DNA of 64,000 nucleotides, taken from positions 19,221,743 to 19,285,742 of the forward strand of contig CM044955.1 in NCBI GenBank assembly GCA_024516035.1, given 5' to 3'. The translations under genes were made by a program, and so were the position numbers. Below the pieces are notes generated by a model, which saw nothing but the letters and a program-made list of their open reading frames with translations, made no database searches and was not told the DNA's origin. Positions 1-11,422 of this stretch are shown here, piece by piece; the stretch's first letter is position 1, and every line of letters begins with the position of its first letter. The stretch comes from Bactericera cockerelli (Eukaryota > Arthropoda > Insecta > Hemiptera > Triozidae).

Positions 1-1
1 G

Positions 2-592
2 CGGTACAGAGGACGCTACGACTCTCGAGCCAGGTATGGAGACCGACAGAGGTTTGACTCACGCGAGCGGTACCGAGAGAGAGATCGTCCCAGGTCCCGG
101 GAGAGGTATCGTCCTCGTTATGACTCGCGCGAACGATACCGCCCGCCGAGGCGAGACGAGGAAAGGGAAACACGGGGACAGGGATATGGCAGGAGGGAGG
201 AAAGGGAACCAAAGGGACAGGGAGATGGTAGGAGGGAGGAGAGACGAGACTACCGCCCAGAGGCAGGTAGGCCACGGTATTCAGAGAGGCCACCCTTTCG
301 AGATAGAATGACGCGAAAGAAATGGTACTCAGAAGAAGGAGCTAATGCTAAACGAGTCTACCCAAAGAGGAGTGAAGAACGGACGGAAAATCGCGACGGT
401 TACGTGAGGAATGTTAGAAATGCGGGCAGATCAATGATGAACAAAGGAGCCCCCACTCAGGGCTCGTTCAGCAGAGAATACCCTAACTTTGCCACCAATG
501 ATGAACAGAACTCTGCGTTCAAGAATTTCATGAAGAGCAAGAAGCTGCGAGACTTGCAGGCAATGGGAGAAGATGTTGTGACTATTCCTTGA
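2..592 (+). CDS. Arg-rich (RE/RY/RS) protein, 3' part of a gene
   Basis: The reading frame starting at base 2 is open to the TGA at 590-592, giving 196 residues with no start at the window edge, so the gene or exon begins upstream. The first ~100 residues are low-complexity and basic, built from repeats such as RERYR, SRERYRPR and RREERE; the last ~90 are less biased and end in GEDVVTIP. The ATG at 308 lies inside this frame and is probably not the true start. An overlapping frame (36-311) is a shadow. RE/RS-rich tracts are common in RNA-binding and splicing-related proteins, but I recognise no folded domain and assign no function. The gene converges on TRAPPC8 (minus strand) and may sit inside a large TRAPPC8 intron. 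Confidence 0.6.
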   Translation, partial: RYRGRYDSRARYGDRQRFDSRERYRERDRPRSRERYRPRYDSRERYRPPRRDEERETRGQGYGRREEREPKGQGDGRREERRDYRPEAGRPRYSERPPFRDRMTRKKWYSEEGANAKRVYPKRSEERTENRDGYVRNVRNAGRSMMNKGAPTQGSFSREYPNFATNDEQNSAFKNFMKSKKLRDLQAMGEDVVTIP

Positions 593-1239
593 TGAGGAGA
601 CCAAGGAATTGTTAGATATACATATACATTAATATTCCAAAGTAACTGTGTTTGAGAGATCGTTAGTTTTTTTGAAAAAAAAGTTGATTGGAAATACTGA
701 CAAGTTAAAAGGAGTTACCAGACCTTTATAACAACAGAACTCTAACGAATTATACCACCACAATTTTAAAATGCCCTTGTCTTCTTATTTCCGATTTTGC
801 TCTTTCAAATCTTCCTCTCTTTGGAACACATCAAGCTTACTTCTGTACTAGGACTTGTCTTCAACGACAAAAAAAAAAAAACTGTTGCTAAAAGTGAATT
901 CAAAATTTCATGTTTCCTGGTTTAAGTTTCTTTTTATTGTTTGTTGAGAAATATCGATTATTATGTCCTTTACCTACTTCTATAAAAGTGTGTGGTGTAC
1001 ACTCAAAATCGAAAACTAGAGCAATGATCAATTTCCCAGGTAGTAAGAGTCCCACATTTTTGTACAAGTGTGAGATTATGCCTTCGCTTCTTTTTCTTCT
1101 TTCACTTTGCCTTTTCCAAACCTACTTGGGGTCGGGATTGGTCCATCCTCTTCCTCATGGGATTTATTTTCTGTCGTTCGACCTGACATGGCTGTTTCTG
1201 TTTAACGTCCCCAGCGAGTCTTTGTGAGATCAAGGCCCA
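593..1239. other. 3' flank of the Arg-rich gene, no gene seen
   Basis: AT-rich sequence after the TGA, with a poly(A) tract near 870-882 and no clear AATAAA. A 105-codon plus-strand frame at 910-1227 has no domain-like composition and is not called. I looked on the minus strand for the next TRAPPC8 exon and found none I could support. Confidence 0.4.
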
Positions 1240-1242
1240 AGT

Positions 1243-1386
1243 CCCTTTGACTCACCCCATCTCCCAATGAATCTCCTTATCTCCCTATGACTAACCCTAT
1301 CTCCCTATGACTCACCCTGTCTCCCTATGACTCACTATATCTACCTATGACTCACCCTATCTCCCTATGACTCACTTTTTCTCCCT
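1243..1386. repeat. Minisatellite, left block (~20-bp unit)
   Basis: Degenerate tandem copies of CTCCCTATGACTCACCCTAT. The same array resumes at 3497-3634, so the DNA between was inserted into it. On the minus strand each unit contains AGGTGAGTCATAGGGAG, which resembles a 5' splice site. Confidence 0.85.
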
Positions 1387-1411
1387 ATTATTATTATTAT
1401 ACAACACTTTA

Positions 1412-1645
1412 TCTTAATATATAAATGTCAAAGTCACTGACTGACCACTGACTGATCATCGCTCTACAGCCCAAACCGTAAGTCCTAGGAAGCTGAAATT
1501 TGGTAGGTAGCTTTGTCTTATAATCTAGATGTGCAATAAGACGGGATTTTTCGAAATTCCCACTACTACACCTGCCATTGGCGGAAAAGGATTTTTTGCT
1601 TTCACGGCCATGCCTCGGCCCGCAAAGCGGGCGACAGCCCGCTAG
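1412..1645 (+). mobile_element. Non-autonomous Helitron, 234 bp
   Basis: It begins TCTTAATATATAAATG after an A (1411) and ends with a GCGGGC-GACA-GCCCGC hairpin running into CTAG, followed by T (1646). These are Helitron hallmarks: A|TC...CTRR|T with a 3' subterminal hairpin and no target duplication. A related copy lies in the opposite orientation at 3972-4179. Confidence 0.85.
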
Positions 1646-1720
1646 TTAGGTATAAATGGATAAATGGACATTATGTACATACAAATAATTAATTTAACAA
1701 TGAAAAAAATGGAAACAATA

Positions 1721-3400
1721 TACAGGGTGTCCCACCAAACTTGGACACCTCAAATTACTCGGCCCCTGAAAGAGTTTTTGAAAAATAAAAAATCCTAGGG
1801 TACATGTACTAATTATGCGGTTTCATTCATGAACTTTTTTTTATACAGGGTGGTTCAAAAGTCAGAAATTGAAGTGTCAACTTTCGATTTTCAAATGGAT
1901 CGACCTGAATTTTATTTGATAATTTTACTTCTAAATGGTTCCTGAGTACTTTTTTAAACAAAAATTTTACATACAGGGTGGTTTTTTTTCGACCAATTTT
2001 TTTTCTAAATCTCGAATAACTCAAGTTCGTTTAATTTTTTCGATAACAAGAATAGAAAGTGTTTGTGTAATGAAAACACGCACTTTCAATTGGCATCAAA
2101 AGATTTTATACAGAATGGTTCACAAGTGAAATAATGACTTGATTTTTTTTAAAACCGAGTTTTTTTGATTTTTTATTTAGGATTAATAATTCTAACCTAA
2201 TTTTACATATTTTTTATTAGTCATACCGAAAAACAAAACTTAAGTGTTGTACAGGGTGAGACATGATTTTTTTGTAACACCCTGTATATGGGCATTAAAA
2301 GAGACGTAAAATTAAATAGAAAGACTAAATGTGCAAGAAAAACTTCGATTTTTAATGATATTAAAAAGTTATGGTGTTTTAACTAATATTGTCACATGGA
2401 CCACCCTGTAGATATTTTCTTAAAACATCATACGGGTAGTCGAAACTGTCTAAAATTTAACGAGGAGTCCAAATCTGAAAGAAAAAAGTGAATTCAAAAA
2501 GCAATTTTCAATTTTGTGTCTACACCTAATACTTTTTATTACAAGTTTTAAAATCATTCAGTGTGGACACCAAATTGAAAATGGCTTCAAAATTCGTGTT
2601 TCTTACATGTTTCTTACAACGAAGACTTCGAATCATGGGGACATGATTCGAAGTCTTCGTTGAATTTTATACAACTTCGAGTACCCATATGATGTTTTAA
2701 GAAAATATCTACAGGGTGGTCCATGTGACAATATTAGTTAAAACACCATAACTTTTTAATATCATTAAAAATCGAAGTTTTTCTTGCACGTTTATTCTTT
2801 CTATTTAATTTTACGTCTCTTTGACTGCCCAAATACAGGGTGTTACAAAAAAATCATGTCTCACCCTGTACAACACTTAAGTTTTGTTTTTCGGTATGAC
2901 TAATAAAAAATATGTAAAATTAGGTTAGAATTATTAATCCTAAATAAAAAATCAAAAAAACTCGGTTTTAAAAAAAATCAAGTCATTATTTCACTTGTGA
3001 ACCATTCTGTATAAAATCTTTTGATGCCAATTGAAAGTGCGTGTTTTCATTACACAAACACTTTCTATTCTTGTTATCGAAAAAATTAAACGAACTTGAG
3101 TTATTCGAGATTTAGAAAAAAAATTGGTCGAAAAAAAACCACCCTGTATGTAAAATTTTTGTTTAAAAAAGTACTCAGGAACCATTTAGAAGTAAAATTA
3201 TCAAATAAAATTCAGGTCGATCCATTTGAAAATCGAAAGTTGACACTTCAATTTCTGACTTTTGAACCACCCTGTATAAAAAAAAGTTCATGAATGAAAC
3301 CGCATAATTAGTACATGTACCCTAGGATTTTTTATTTTTCAAAAACTCTTTCAGGGGCCGAGTAATTTCAGGTGTCCAAGTTTGGTGGGACACCCTGTAT
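1721..3400. mobile_element. 1.68-kb palindromic (foldback-type) element
   Basis: Two ~720-bp arms (1721-~2440 and ~2680-3399) are almost perfect reverse complements; paired positions sum to 5120 at both the outer and the inner ends, so there is little indel drift. The ends read TACAGGGTGTCCCACC and its complement, and ACAGGGTG-like motifs recur inside the arms. The flanks share ACAATA (1715-1720 and 3401-3406), a possible target duplication. The central ~240 bp is not part of the palindrome. Matching small frames in both arms (1827-2024 and 3096-3293; 1935-2129 and 2991-3185) follow from the symmetry and are not called as genes. The superfamily is not recognised. Confidence 0.8.
2617..2662. 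repeat. Perfect 21-bp hairpin, 4-nt loop
   Basis: CAACGAAGACTTCGAATCATG, then GGGA, then its exact reverse complement. It lies off-centre in the unpaired middle of the 1.68-kb palindromic element. Confidence 0.85.
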
Positions 3401-3496
3401 ACAATAAAAATGAAAAAGAATAGAAAATATATAAAAATATAATTCCTAACTAAAGGGCGGGGTAATCTCTTCTACCCAACCCTTATTTTTATTGAC

Positions 3497-3634
3497 TCAC
3501 CCTATCTATGACTCACTCTTTCTCCCTATGACTCACCCTGCCTCCCTATGACTCACCTTATCTCCTAATGACTCACTCTATCTCCCTATGACTCACCCTG
3601 TCTCCCTATGACTCACCTTATCTCCTAATGAGCT
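3497..3634. repeat. Minisatellite, right block
   Basis: Continuation of the ~20-bp CTCCCTATGACTCACC repeat interrupted at 1387-3496. Its inner edge overlaps the splice donor of TRAPPC8 exon 5: on the minus strand GATAAG|GTGAGTCATAGG at 3606-3622 is itself a repeat unit. Confidence 0.8.
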
Positions 3635-6600
3635 GCTCATGGAGAAGCTCTGATCTGCCTCTGGACTGAGAGGGTGTATAATGGTGGATGAGTCTTGTGA
3701 AGGGCTTGCTCTCGGAGGTTTCTGTTCAGACGTGTCCACTTCCTGGGGACAAAACGGAGATACGGATCCTTTAAACACGAGTATTAAAAAAAAAAAATAC
3801 ATTACATGAACTTCCCAGCCTTACTTCTCTACTAAACATAATATCAACATTCTTTGGCTGTATGGATTCACCTTGCCTACCAATGCCAAAAAAAACAAAC
3901 ATAATATAACAAACACTCCTGGTCTATGCAGCAGCTTAGAGATTCAGAAGTATGCCCCTTTTTTTTTGAAACTAGCGGGCTGTCGCCCGCTTTGCGGGCC
4001 GAGGCATGACCGTGAAAGCAAAAAGTCCTTTTTCGCCAATGGCAGGTGTTGTAGTGGGAATTTCGAAAAATCCCGTCTTTTTGCTACCTACCAAATTTCA
4101 GCTTCCTAGGACTTACCAGTTCGGAGAAACAGTGTTGATCAGTCAGTCAGTCAGTGACTTTGACATTTATATATTAAGATAATTGATAAGTAGATTTAAG
4201 TGTTGGATCAAAAAAAGAACAAAGATCCTTTAATTTTTTTATTTTTTATTAATGCTTGAATAGTTCTTTTCTCTACTCTGCGTTTCAAACCATCAGCAAT
4301 TCCCTTCAATTGCTAAATCAATGTCTTGATATGAAGTGCTTGGCTATTAACCAATGCCATTTAAATCTCACTCGAGATATTGATTCAGTCAAGTGTTTAA
4401 GACGCTAGTCTGGTAATCTAGGTAGCGTAGGGATTCGTTGGTATGACCACATAATAATTAGACTCTGAGGGTTAAGTGGTAGAAAATTCTTTAAGCATTA
4501 ACGTCGCCTGATGGTTACTTTCCACTAAAGAGTATTATTGTTATTTAGAGTAGAGGCGTGAAGAAAAACTTCTGGCGTGGAATAAGAAGTCACTAATTCT
4601 CATATGATTTTTGTAGTGTTTTAATTCGTGAATTTGTCACAATAATACAGGGAGGAGCAGAGAATTTACTTTACTGAAATATCAATACAAAATATTGATT
4701 CCTTTTTCAAAAAAATAAGATCAAATGAGGTCTTCTTTTGAATCTTTCGATTTGAACACTAAACTGCAATTTGACCTGACTGAAATGTTTATCGTGTTTT
4801 GCTTATCAATACACCCTTAGATCTGAAAATGGGCTTCACTACTTACGCTAGATTTTTGAAATATGATTATCTAAAAAGAAATCTTTTTGCTGTTTGCTAA
4901 AATTATTTTCAAGACAAAAATAAATTGAAAATAAAAGTTTATCTATAGATTGTGCTTTAGCTGAACTTGTCATAGTTATCTTGTCTAATTACAAGTGCAT
5001 CTTCACACTGGCCGTTTCAAGAAAGTAATCCCCCATGGCCTACGCACAACATCAAGAAGAAAAATGTAAAAAAAAACCTCTCAATTAAAGAGAACAGGAG
5101 CTACCCCACCTCTAGGTTGTTAGCTCTTCTAGTGATGAAGGGAGCCCACAAGTCTACGCTGGGGGCTGGAGTTGAATCAGGTGATTGCGAATTGATTGAT
5201 AGAAGATAACAGTTGCTCTCCCCATGAAATGTTTTCAGAGTGTCAAAACTTGCTTTGGCTCTGATGAAGAAATAAGAGAAACTTTTATCATTGATTAGGT
5301 CCATACTGGGTAGAACAGGTACGAGTGCAATATTGATTGACAACTTCTAGTGGGGAATAGACTCCCTGGGGGAAGTTAAACATATACAGTACCAGTTTTA
5401 TCAGGCCAAAAGGTAATAACACAAATCACTAGCACCCTACAAAGGGTTGGCAAAAGCAACCAGCCTGAACTATGAGGACGAAGATGAACAATGACGACCC
5501 CAAGTAGATTTTTTTAATCTATAAATACAGGGTAGGGCAATAGTCTGAACACCCAGAATATGGCTTCTGAGTTAGTTCAAAATTTTGAATGGCTTCTGAG
5601 TTAGTTTGAAATTTTGCAAATTACACTGGGGAAGTAAAATTCTCTATTACATATTATTATAAATAATTTAATACAAATTTCACAATTTCATCATTGACTG
5701 TTTGAAAATGGTGGTCATAATAACTTTTGCCATTAATTACACAGAATTGGCTGTCATCCGCAAGTGTTAAACAATAGAAATATGAAATTAATACAAAAAT
5801 ATTTTTATAAAAAGCTATTTTCATAATTATGAGAAAAAAAACTGGCCCACCCTTTAACCAGCATAGGGGCTGGCCCTGAAAATTGGTTCTGCTAAAAAAT
5901 ATAGTTCATTTTACTTGTATTAAAAAAATCAACTAACCATTTTTGGCAATAGAAATTTCTCTTAAAGTGTATGTAACAGTAATCCAAGTAACTATAAGGC
6001 TTTTGTCAATTATTAGCCTCCTTGTAAAGACAGTGGTAGAAGTCTCAGGTTACCATTGTTCATGATAACGCCGCCCTATGATAATAATAATAATAAAACA
6101 TCAATAACTAACTCTACTACATTATGACATTCTTCTTACACATTGGCATCAACACAGGAGGTGTCATGGATCATCACATAGTACTTGCATATGCTGAGGC
6201 CAAACCACTTCGGTAGGTTGACCATGTTGGCATGGGCACTGATTGACTGACTCAGCTCCTGGTTCATGAAAGCCAGAGTCCCCGTGAGATTATCCTCAGC
6301 AGAGGACACACCCACAAAGCAAGCCAGGTAGTGCCGGGTAAACTCATGATCCAGTGGGAACTGAACTCTGAGAAAAGTTTCCCGCCATGCCTCAAACCAA
6401 GGTGTTGCAATGGGTACATCAATGGTTCGATCACCTGTAGGATATGATTACATGAGGTTGCAAGTAATATGTCGCTGATTTCATTACAATAGAATTTCTC
6501 TCAGATCTTACAATAATTAATATGACTTTAAATAGTTTTCCAGAAAAAAAATGATACTATTTTTGATGTCCAGAGACCATTTAATTATGTGGGTTCCTCT

Positions 6601-8327
6601 GAAAGGAAAACTTGCAACTAACTTCAATTATATTTAATTTAGTTAAAATTAAACATACTTCTGTAAATCACTGGATGTGATTTTGGAGTCTTTACCTTTA
6701 GTGGATGATGTACTATTGTGTGCTGCATACTGCAGGGTAATGAAACATAATGACTGAATATTTTAGGCAGAACTATTTTGAGATGTAGAAATATTTTTCA
6801 ATGGTCACTATAATTTTATACAGGTATCTATTTCTGTTAACAGCAGCATTTACACAATATGTAATTATGAGACCTAGAACTAATTGATCAACCAGTTGGT
6901 CAACTTACTTTAAAACATACTAATTAGACAGTTTGTGTGATGAAGTGCTTGCTTATCTTATTGCCAATATTTTTTTTACCTACCTATTTTCATACTTTTG
7001 GTGGAATTATTAGTTATTTGACTGACAGACTCATTGAGATATTTGCGAGCTAGCATACTCTGAGGTGGTCTTGTGGTCCATTCACTTATTGAGAGTTTCA
7101 GTTCTTTCATCACAGCAACTGTACCAGAGGGTTCCCTTACATGAACTGGGGAAATCACAAAACAATGTTCTTGTTAACAATACCTAGATATTTGGTAAAA
7201 ACAAGGTGAAGAATATATTTGTATATATAAAAAAAATTCTATACATACTAGCATGCAAATACTATACATTTTTATTGAACCTACAATGGACAAATATCTC
7301 AGAATCAAACAATTTATTTCAAATTTTAGAATTGTTCAGGATATAAACTTTTTTCAGGAATACTACAATTAAAAAGAAAAAAATCAAAACCCCTGATACC
7401 CTCAAAATAAGAAAAAATACCTTCTCATTATTTTAATAAAATTTTAGTGTATTATGGTTGTTGAGTAGCAAAATTAGTAACTGTCCAGCATTGAGAAAAA
7501 AAAATTCCTGGTTTGATATTTCCAAATATTTCTATTTCATAACCTATAAAAGAACTGGAAGAAAGAATTTTTTTATTACAGTTTGGTTAACTTTGGTTAG
7601 AAAAAAAAATACAGCTAAAGTGTTTGCCTGAAAACAGGGATTCTAAGTGTTTGAGAGACTAATTCACAGAAAATGTAAAAATGTTGCATGGTCATAACAC
7701 AATGGTGATGTTACCCTCCTTTTACAGGAAACTCACAAACCTGCTGCCCACATTAACCTCAGCCTTGGTTGGGCTGAAATGCCAGCATCACAAAATCTTC
7801 ACCTCACTGGATGTTGCTTAACTTCAGTGATCCTACAAGAAATGGTACTTTCAATGTGCCATTTGACACTGTCATACTAATGTTTCCTTCTAGCTCAGAG
7901 CAAACAAAGACTTTCCACCTCTCACATGAATCTCTGTGCTCAGTGGAAAATTGTTGATTTGTTGCCTTTTGATGAGTATACTGGTATACACTATAGCACC
8001 CTAGACCTTAGAATAGTACCAAGGTACCACATAAAATAATTTAACCATGTCATTTAAAGTAAGCAGTCAGAACAGTTCCCAAAAATTGTCTATATCAAGC
8101 TGTAGGTATCAGGGTCTGTGATATCTAGTGCGGGACTCTGACTAGATTATAGATATCTGATTCAACTTACTCTCCATCTGAACCTTGCTGAAAGGTTGCA
8201 AAAGTTCTGTGAAAGACATTTTGTTTTTGAGGCAAATTTCATTTGCAGATGGACTTGACATAACAGCCACCATAGGTGGAAATGTGCTCTGGATAAACTC
8301 CTTGGCACTTTGTTTGGTCTTAGCCAT
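3617..8327 (-). CDS. TRAPPC8: TRAPPC8 (TRAPP complex subunit 8), N-terminal five exons
   Basis: TRAPPC8 (yeast Trs85) is a TRAPPIII tethering subunit acting in ER-Golgi traffic and autophagy. Minus-strand coding exons: 8327-8171, 7145-6984, 6434-6140, 5260-5110 and 3742-3617 (891 nt, 297 codons). Start is MAKTKQSAKEF. Segments typical of the family N-terminus, in order: MSFTELLQPFS, IHVREPSG, ATPWFEAWRETFL, DHEFTRHYLACF, LPKWFGLSICKYYV, ESNCYLLSINS and DLWAPF. Exons 1-4 join in frame with GT-AG sites (donors GTAAGT, GTAGGT, GTAAGA, GTGGGG); the GTGGGG donor is the weakest. Exon 5 (EVDTSEQK...SSSLGDK|GTGAGT) is disordered and assigned by splice sites and phase only. The family protein is about 1400 aa, so most of the gene is not visible here and probably lies beyond the left edge. 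Confidence 0.85.
3972..4179 (-). mobile_element. Non-autonomous Helitron, 208 bp, minus orientation
   Basis: On the minus strand it runs A|TCTTAATATATAAATGTC to GGGCGACAGCCCGCTAG|T, with the same ends, hairpin and much of the interior of the copy at 1412-1645. It lies in TRAPPC8 intron 4. Confidence 0.85.
4180..5109. other. TRAPPC8 intron 4, remainder
   Basis: AT-rich intronic DNA between exons 4 and 5. No ORF or element ends that I can support. Confidence 0.5.
7682..7872 (-). mobile_element. 5S rRNA-derived SINE, minus orientation
   Basis: On the minus strand the head includes a 5S-like block (GGATCACTGAAGTTAAGCAAC) followed by CTGGCATTTCAGCCC and a tail ending in GTTATGACCATGCAAC. It matches the layout of the full-length copy at 48541-48815 but is diverged and has no clear poly(A). 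It lies in TRAPPC8 intron 1. Confidence 0.65.
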
Positions 8328-8820
8328 GATGATCAGGTTTGTCACTTATGATGAGCTACAAAGGTGATAAGCAAATCATTGCCAGTCCCAAGATCAATAT
8401 GGGTTATCAACTGAACACTTCTATGCAGAAAAGAGTAACTGGGTCATTTTAAATTTGATTTTTTTGTTATATAAAAGGTTTATTAACTTGACAATTTCCA
8501 CAAATAATGTTTAGACTGAAACTGAAGTGAAGAAGTTGATTTTTTTTCTATTTCATTACCAGATAGGTACCTGAAAGAATTAAACTCTGACATTTCTCAT
8601 TTTTACAGGTTTTGTATTTTTTATGATTTGTTTTGAGACAAGTTGACAACTTCACTCATCATAAACAATAAAAATGATTTTGCATATAACGCCTAAAAAC
8701 TAAATGATTATACAATGTGAATTACATTACTAGAAACGTTTTAAACATTAATTGAAGGGGTAGGAAAGGTTTCCTCAAAATAATAGGCAGTATGCTGAGT
8801 TCTGTATACTAGTTCTGTAT
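8328..8820. other. TRAPPC8 5' flank
   Basis: Upstream of the TRAPPC8 start codon. It should hold the 5' UTR and promoter, but I see no clear TATA box; conserved housekeeping genes often lack one. Confidence 0.35.
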
Positions 8821-9060
8821 TAACCCTTATCTTGGCAGAGAATTTCAATTTTTAATTTATTATTGGATGGTTGGATGGAAGGATGATTATTGGATGGTTG
8901 GATGGAAGAGCTCCATCCTGCCACTTTAAATAAAGCGTTTAAAAATTGAAATAATTTTAAATGTTCTGTGGAAGAAAATATGCTTTAGGATTAATTTTTG
9001 GCGAATAGAGTAAAAAAAACTGATGGTATCCAAATATACACATTGCCAAGATAAGGGTAA
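8821..9060. mobile_element. MITE with ACCCTTATCTTGGCA terminal repeats
   Basis: Left end ACCCTTATCTTGGCA (from 8823) and right end TGCCAAGATAAGGGT (to 9058) are exact inverted repeats about 235 bp apart, with a TTGGATGGAAGGATGATTAT-like short repeat inside. No coding sequence; superfamily not assigned. Confidence 0.65.
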
Positions 9061-9565
9061 GTCGAACTTATTACGGTATAATTATGTAAGTACAATTGTA
9101 CATATATGACGAAAACTCAACTCTGCACATGCGCTCAACAGGATGCGTACGTAAATTTATGGCCGAATTAATAGACGTTTTCGTAATACCTCTGTGGCGC
9201 TAAGTCACCGATTGTATACTGTCTAAGATAGGGAAAACCGACTTAGGGCGGAATTAATAGACAACATCAATAACTTAAGTCGTTGGTAAGTGTCGGTTTT
9301 CCCTATCTTAGGCCGGCCATTCACGATCAGTCCAAACTGACAGTTTGGACTGATCAGTCTAAACTGATACTTTCGACTGACGTGAATGGCAGTGGACTGC
9401 AGTCCAATTGGACTAATGAGTTTGACTGTAGGATTATAAAAAATTTATATTTTGAACTGAAGGTGCTTGGACTGACAGTTAAATTTTTTATGTGAATGGC
9501 GCTTTCAGTCCTCAGTTAACCAATTTCTCTTCAGAGTTCAGATTGCCGATTTTGAATTTTTAAAA

Positions 9566-9736
9566 ATGTCGCGCCAAAAGGCATCTCAAGCAACTGTCGA
9601 TTTCATTGCAATTTTAAGATCAGAGCCCTGTCTCTGGAAAGTTAATTCCGAGGAATATAAAGAATATAGTTTGGACAAACTAATTTACAATAGACATGTT
9701 GTACATATATTGAAAAATATATACAACAACAATTAA
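9566..9736 (+). CDS. MADF/Myb-SANT-like fragment of a Harbinger element
   Basis: A 56-codon ORF starting MSRQKASQATVDFIAILRSE and continuing PCLWKVNSEEYKEY. The pattern FI..LR..PCLW......EYK is the N-terminal helix region of MADF (Adf-1-like, Myb/SANT-related) DNA-binding domains. Harbinger transposons usually encode a transposase plus a second Myb/MADF-like DNA-binding protein, so this looks like the remains of that second protein. It stops after about half a MADF domain (YNNN, TAA at 9734-9736), so it is probably truncated or followed by an unseen exon. It lies wholly inside the Harbinger-like element. The domain call rests on motif reading alone. Confidence 0.55.
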   Translation: MSRQKASQATVDFIAILRSEPCLWKVNSEEYKEYSLDKLIYNRHVVHILKNIYNNN

Positions 9737-9974
9737 ACAAACAAATCCTCCATTCAATATTGACTTATTTAATGATACTTTAAACTCATTAAAATCAAAA
9801 CTTATTGATTTCCAATCGCCACACCAATAGTGTTCTGATCGCTTATGCTTAGTTTTAATAATTATTTTAAGTTTTTTTTTTTTTTTTAAGTTATTTTACT
9901 ATATTATGTTTAAGTATTTTATTTGTTTTGTGTAGGGAAATTTATGTATCATGGGTAGTACCCGTCTATTAAAT

Positions 9975-10191
<217 letters not shown>

Positions 10192-10195
10192 TAGG

Positions 10196-10275
10196 CGCCA
10201 TCAACGCCAGCGTTGATGGCGCGTTGAATGCACCGGTTCTCGTGGGACCACCGAAGTTAAGCAACGTACTTCTTT
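10196..10275 (+). mobile_element. 5S-derived SINE head fragment
   Basis: GATGGCGCGTTGAATGCACC followed by GGTTCTCGTGGGACCACCG and AAGTTAAGCAACG closely resembles the 5' half of insect 5S rRNA. It stops where the internal control region would continue, so it is a SINE fragment and not a 5S gene. A short ATCAACGCCAGCGTTGAT palindrome sits at its start. Confidence 0.6.
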
Positions 10276-11003
10276 CGCTGAGAAGGCTGAGATCGAAATA
10301 GTAATAATTATTTTCAATTTGGCTTCCATGTCGGAAAAAAACTTGTTTAAATTCTTAAAAAGGATAAAAAAATTTAAAAATATTAAACAACAAGAATCAC
10401 CAGACAAGAATTATTTTTGAAAAGATTAGAAAATGTAAACAATAACACAAATGATTTTCACTCAGAGGTGATAATACCCTCTGTGTGAATAGTAATTATT
10501 GCTCGTGAGCACTGAGCAAAGCAAATGTTTGTAAGCTTTATTTTTAGCTTTGTGATGCACATATACCTTTTACTTCCATAGAAACAAAAAAAATTGATTT
10601 TGTTGAAACAGATCCATTGTGAGAACTGATGGTTTTAACTGAATGTGAGTGGGCATCTCAGTTTACAGTGGACTGATGGTCCAAACTGACAGTTTGGACT
10701 GTACGTGAATGGCCGGCCTTACACAGTACGCAATCCGTGACTTAGCGCCGCAGAGGTATTACAAAAACGTCTATTAATTCCGCCCTTAGTTTTGGAGTAT
10801 GGATAATTGGATATCTTATTGGTTACTCTGTTGATTGGGGGTGTTAGTGTGTATGGGTGGTTGTATAAGAGATATCGAATTATATAATAGCCCATATAAT
10901 TATGTGTGTGGTTAGTGTGTGATGGCTTGGCAAAGATGGTGCACACACACACTGCCCCCCCCCCTGGTGTAATACTATTAGGGCAGAATTAATAGACAAA
11001 TTC

Positions 11004-11246
11004 TAAGGGCGGAATTAATAGACGTTTTTGTAATACCTCTGTGGCGCTAAGTCGCGGATTGCGTATTGTGTAAGATAGGGAAAATCGACACTTACCAACG
11101 ACTTAAGTTACTGATGTTGTCTATTAATTACGCCCTAAATCACATAAATCGTTGGTAAGCGTCGGTTTTCCCTATCATACACAATACGCAATCCGTGACT
11201 TAGCGCCACAGAGGTATTACAAAAACTTCTATTGATTCCGCCCTTA
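11004..11246. mobile_element. Intact MITE, 243 bp
   Basis: Terminal inverted repeats TAAGGGCGGAATTAATAGAC / GTCTATTGATTCCGCCCTTA with strong internal dyad symmetry (CTCTGTGGCGCTAAGTC against GACTTAGCGCCACAGAG). The terminal TA may be the target duplication. It is the intact relative of the split MITE at 9159-10788. Confidence 0.8.
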
Positions 11247-11422
11247 TTGTTTATCCAAAAACACAAAAGTCCGCCATATACCTAAACAAATTTTATAGCT
11301 GGGGAGATTTTCAGACGAAGTTTTTCTAGTCTCCTTAACATTTCGTTAAGGCACATCAGTTGCCTGTATACTACAGCAAAATAATTTAAAAATAAGTTAA
11401 CAAAGTCCTACTACAATCTAGT

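Noticed and set aside
910..1227. Hydrophobic 105-codon plus-strand frame
   Set aside because: No start context, domain or splice support; AT-rich composition gives Phe/Leu-rich frames by chance.
1827..3293. Paired small ORFs on opposite strands
   Set aside because: Identical because they lie in the two arms of the palindrome; no sign of coding constraint.
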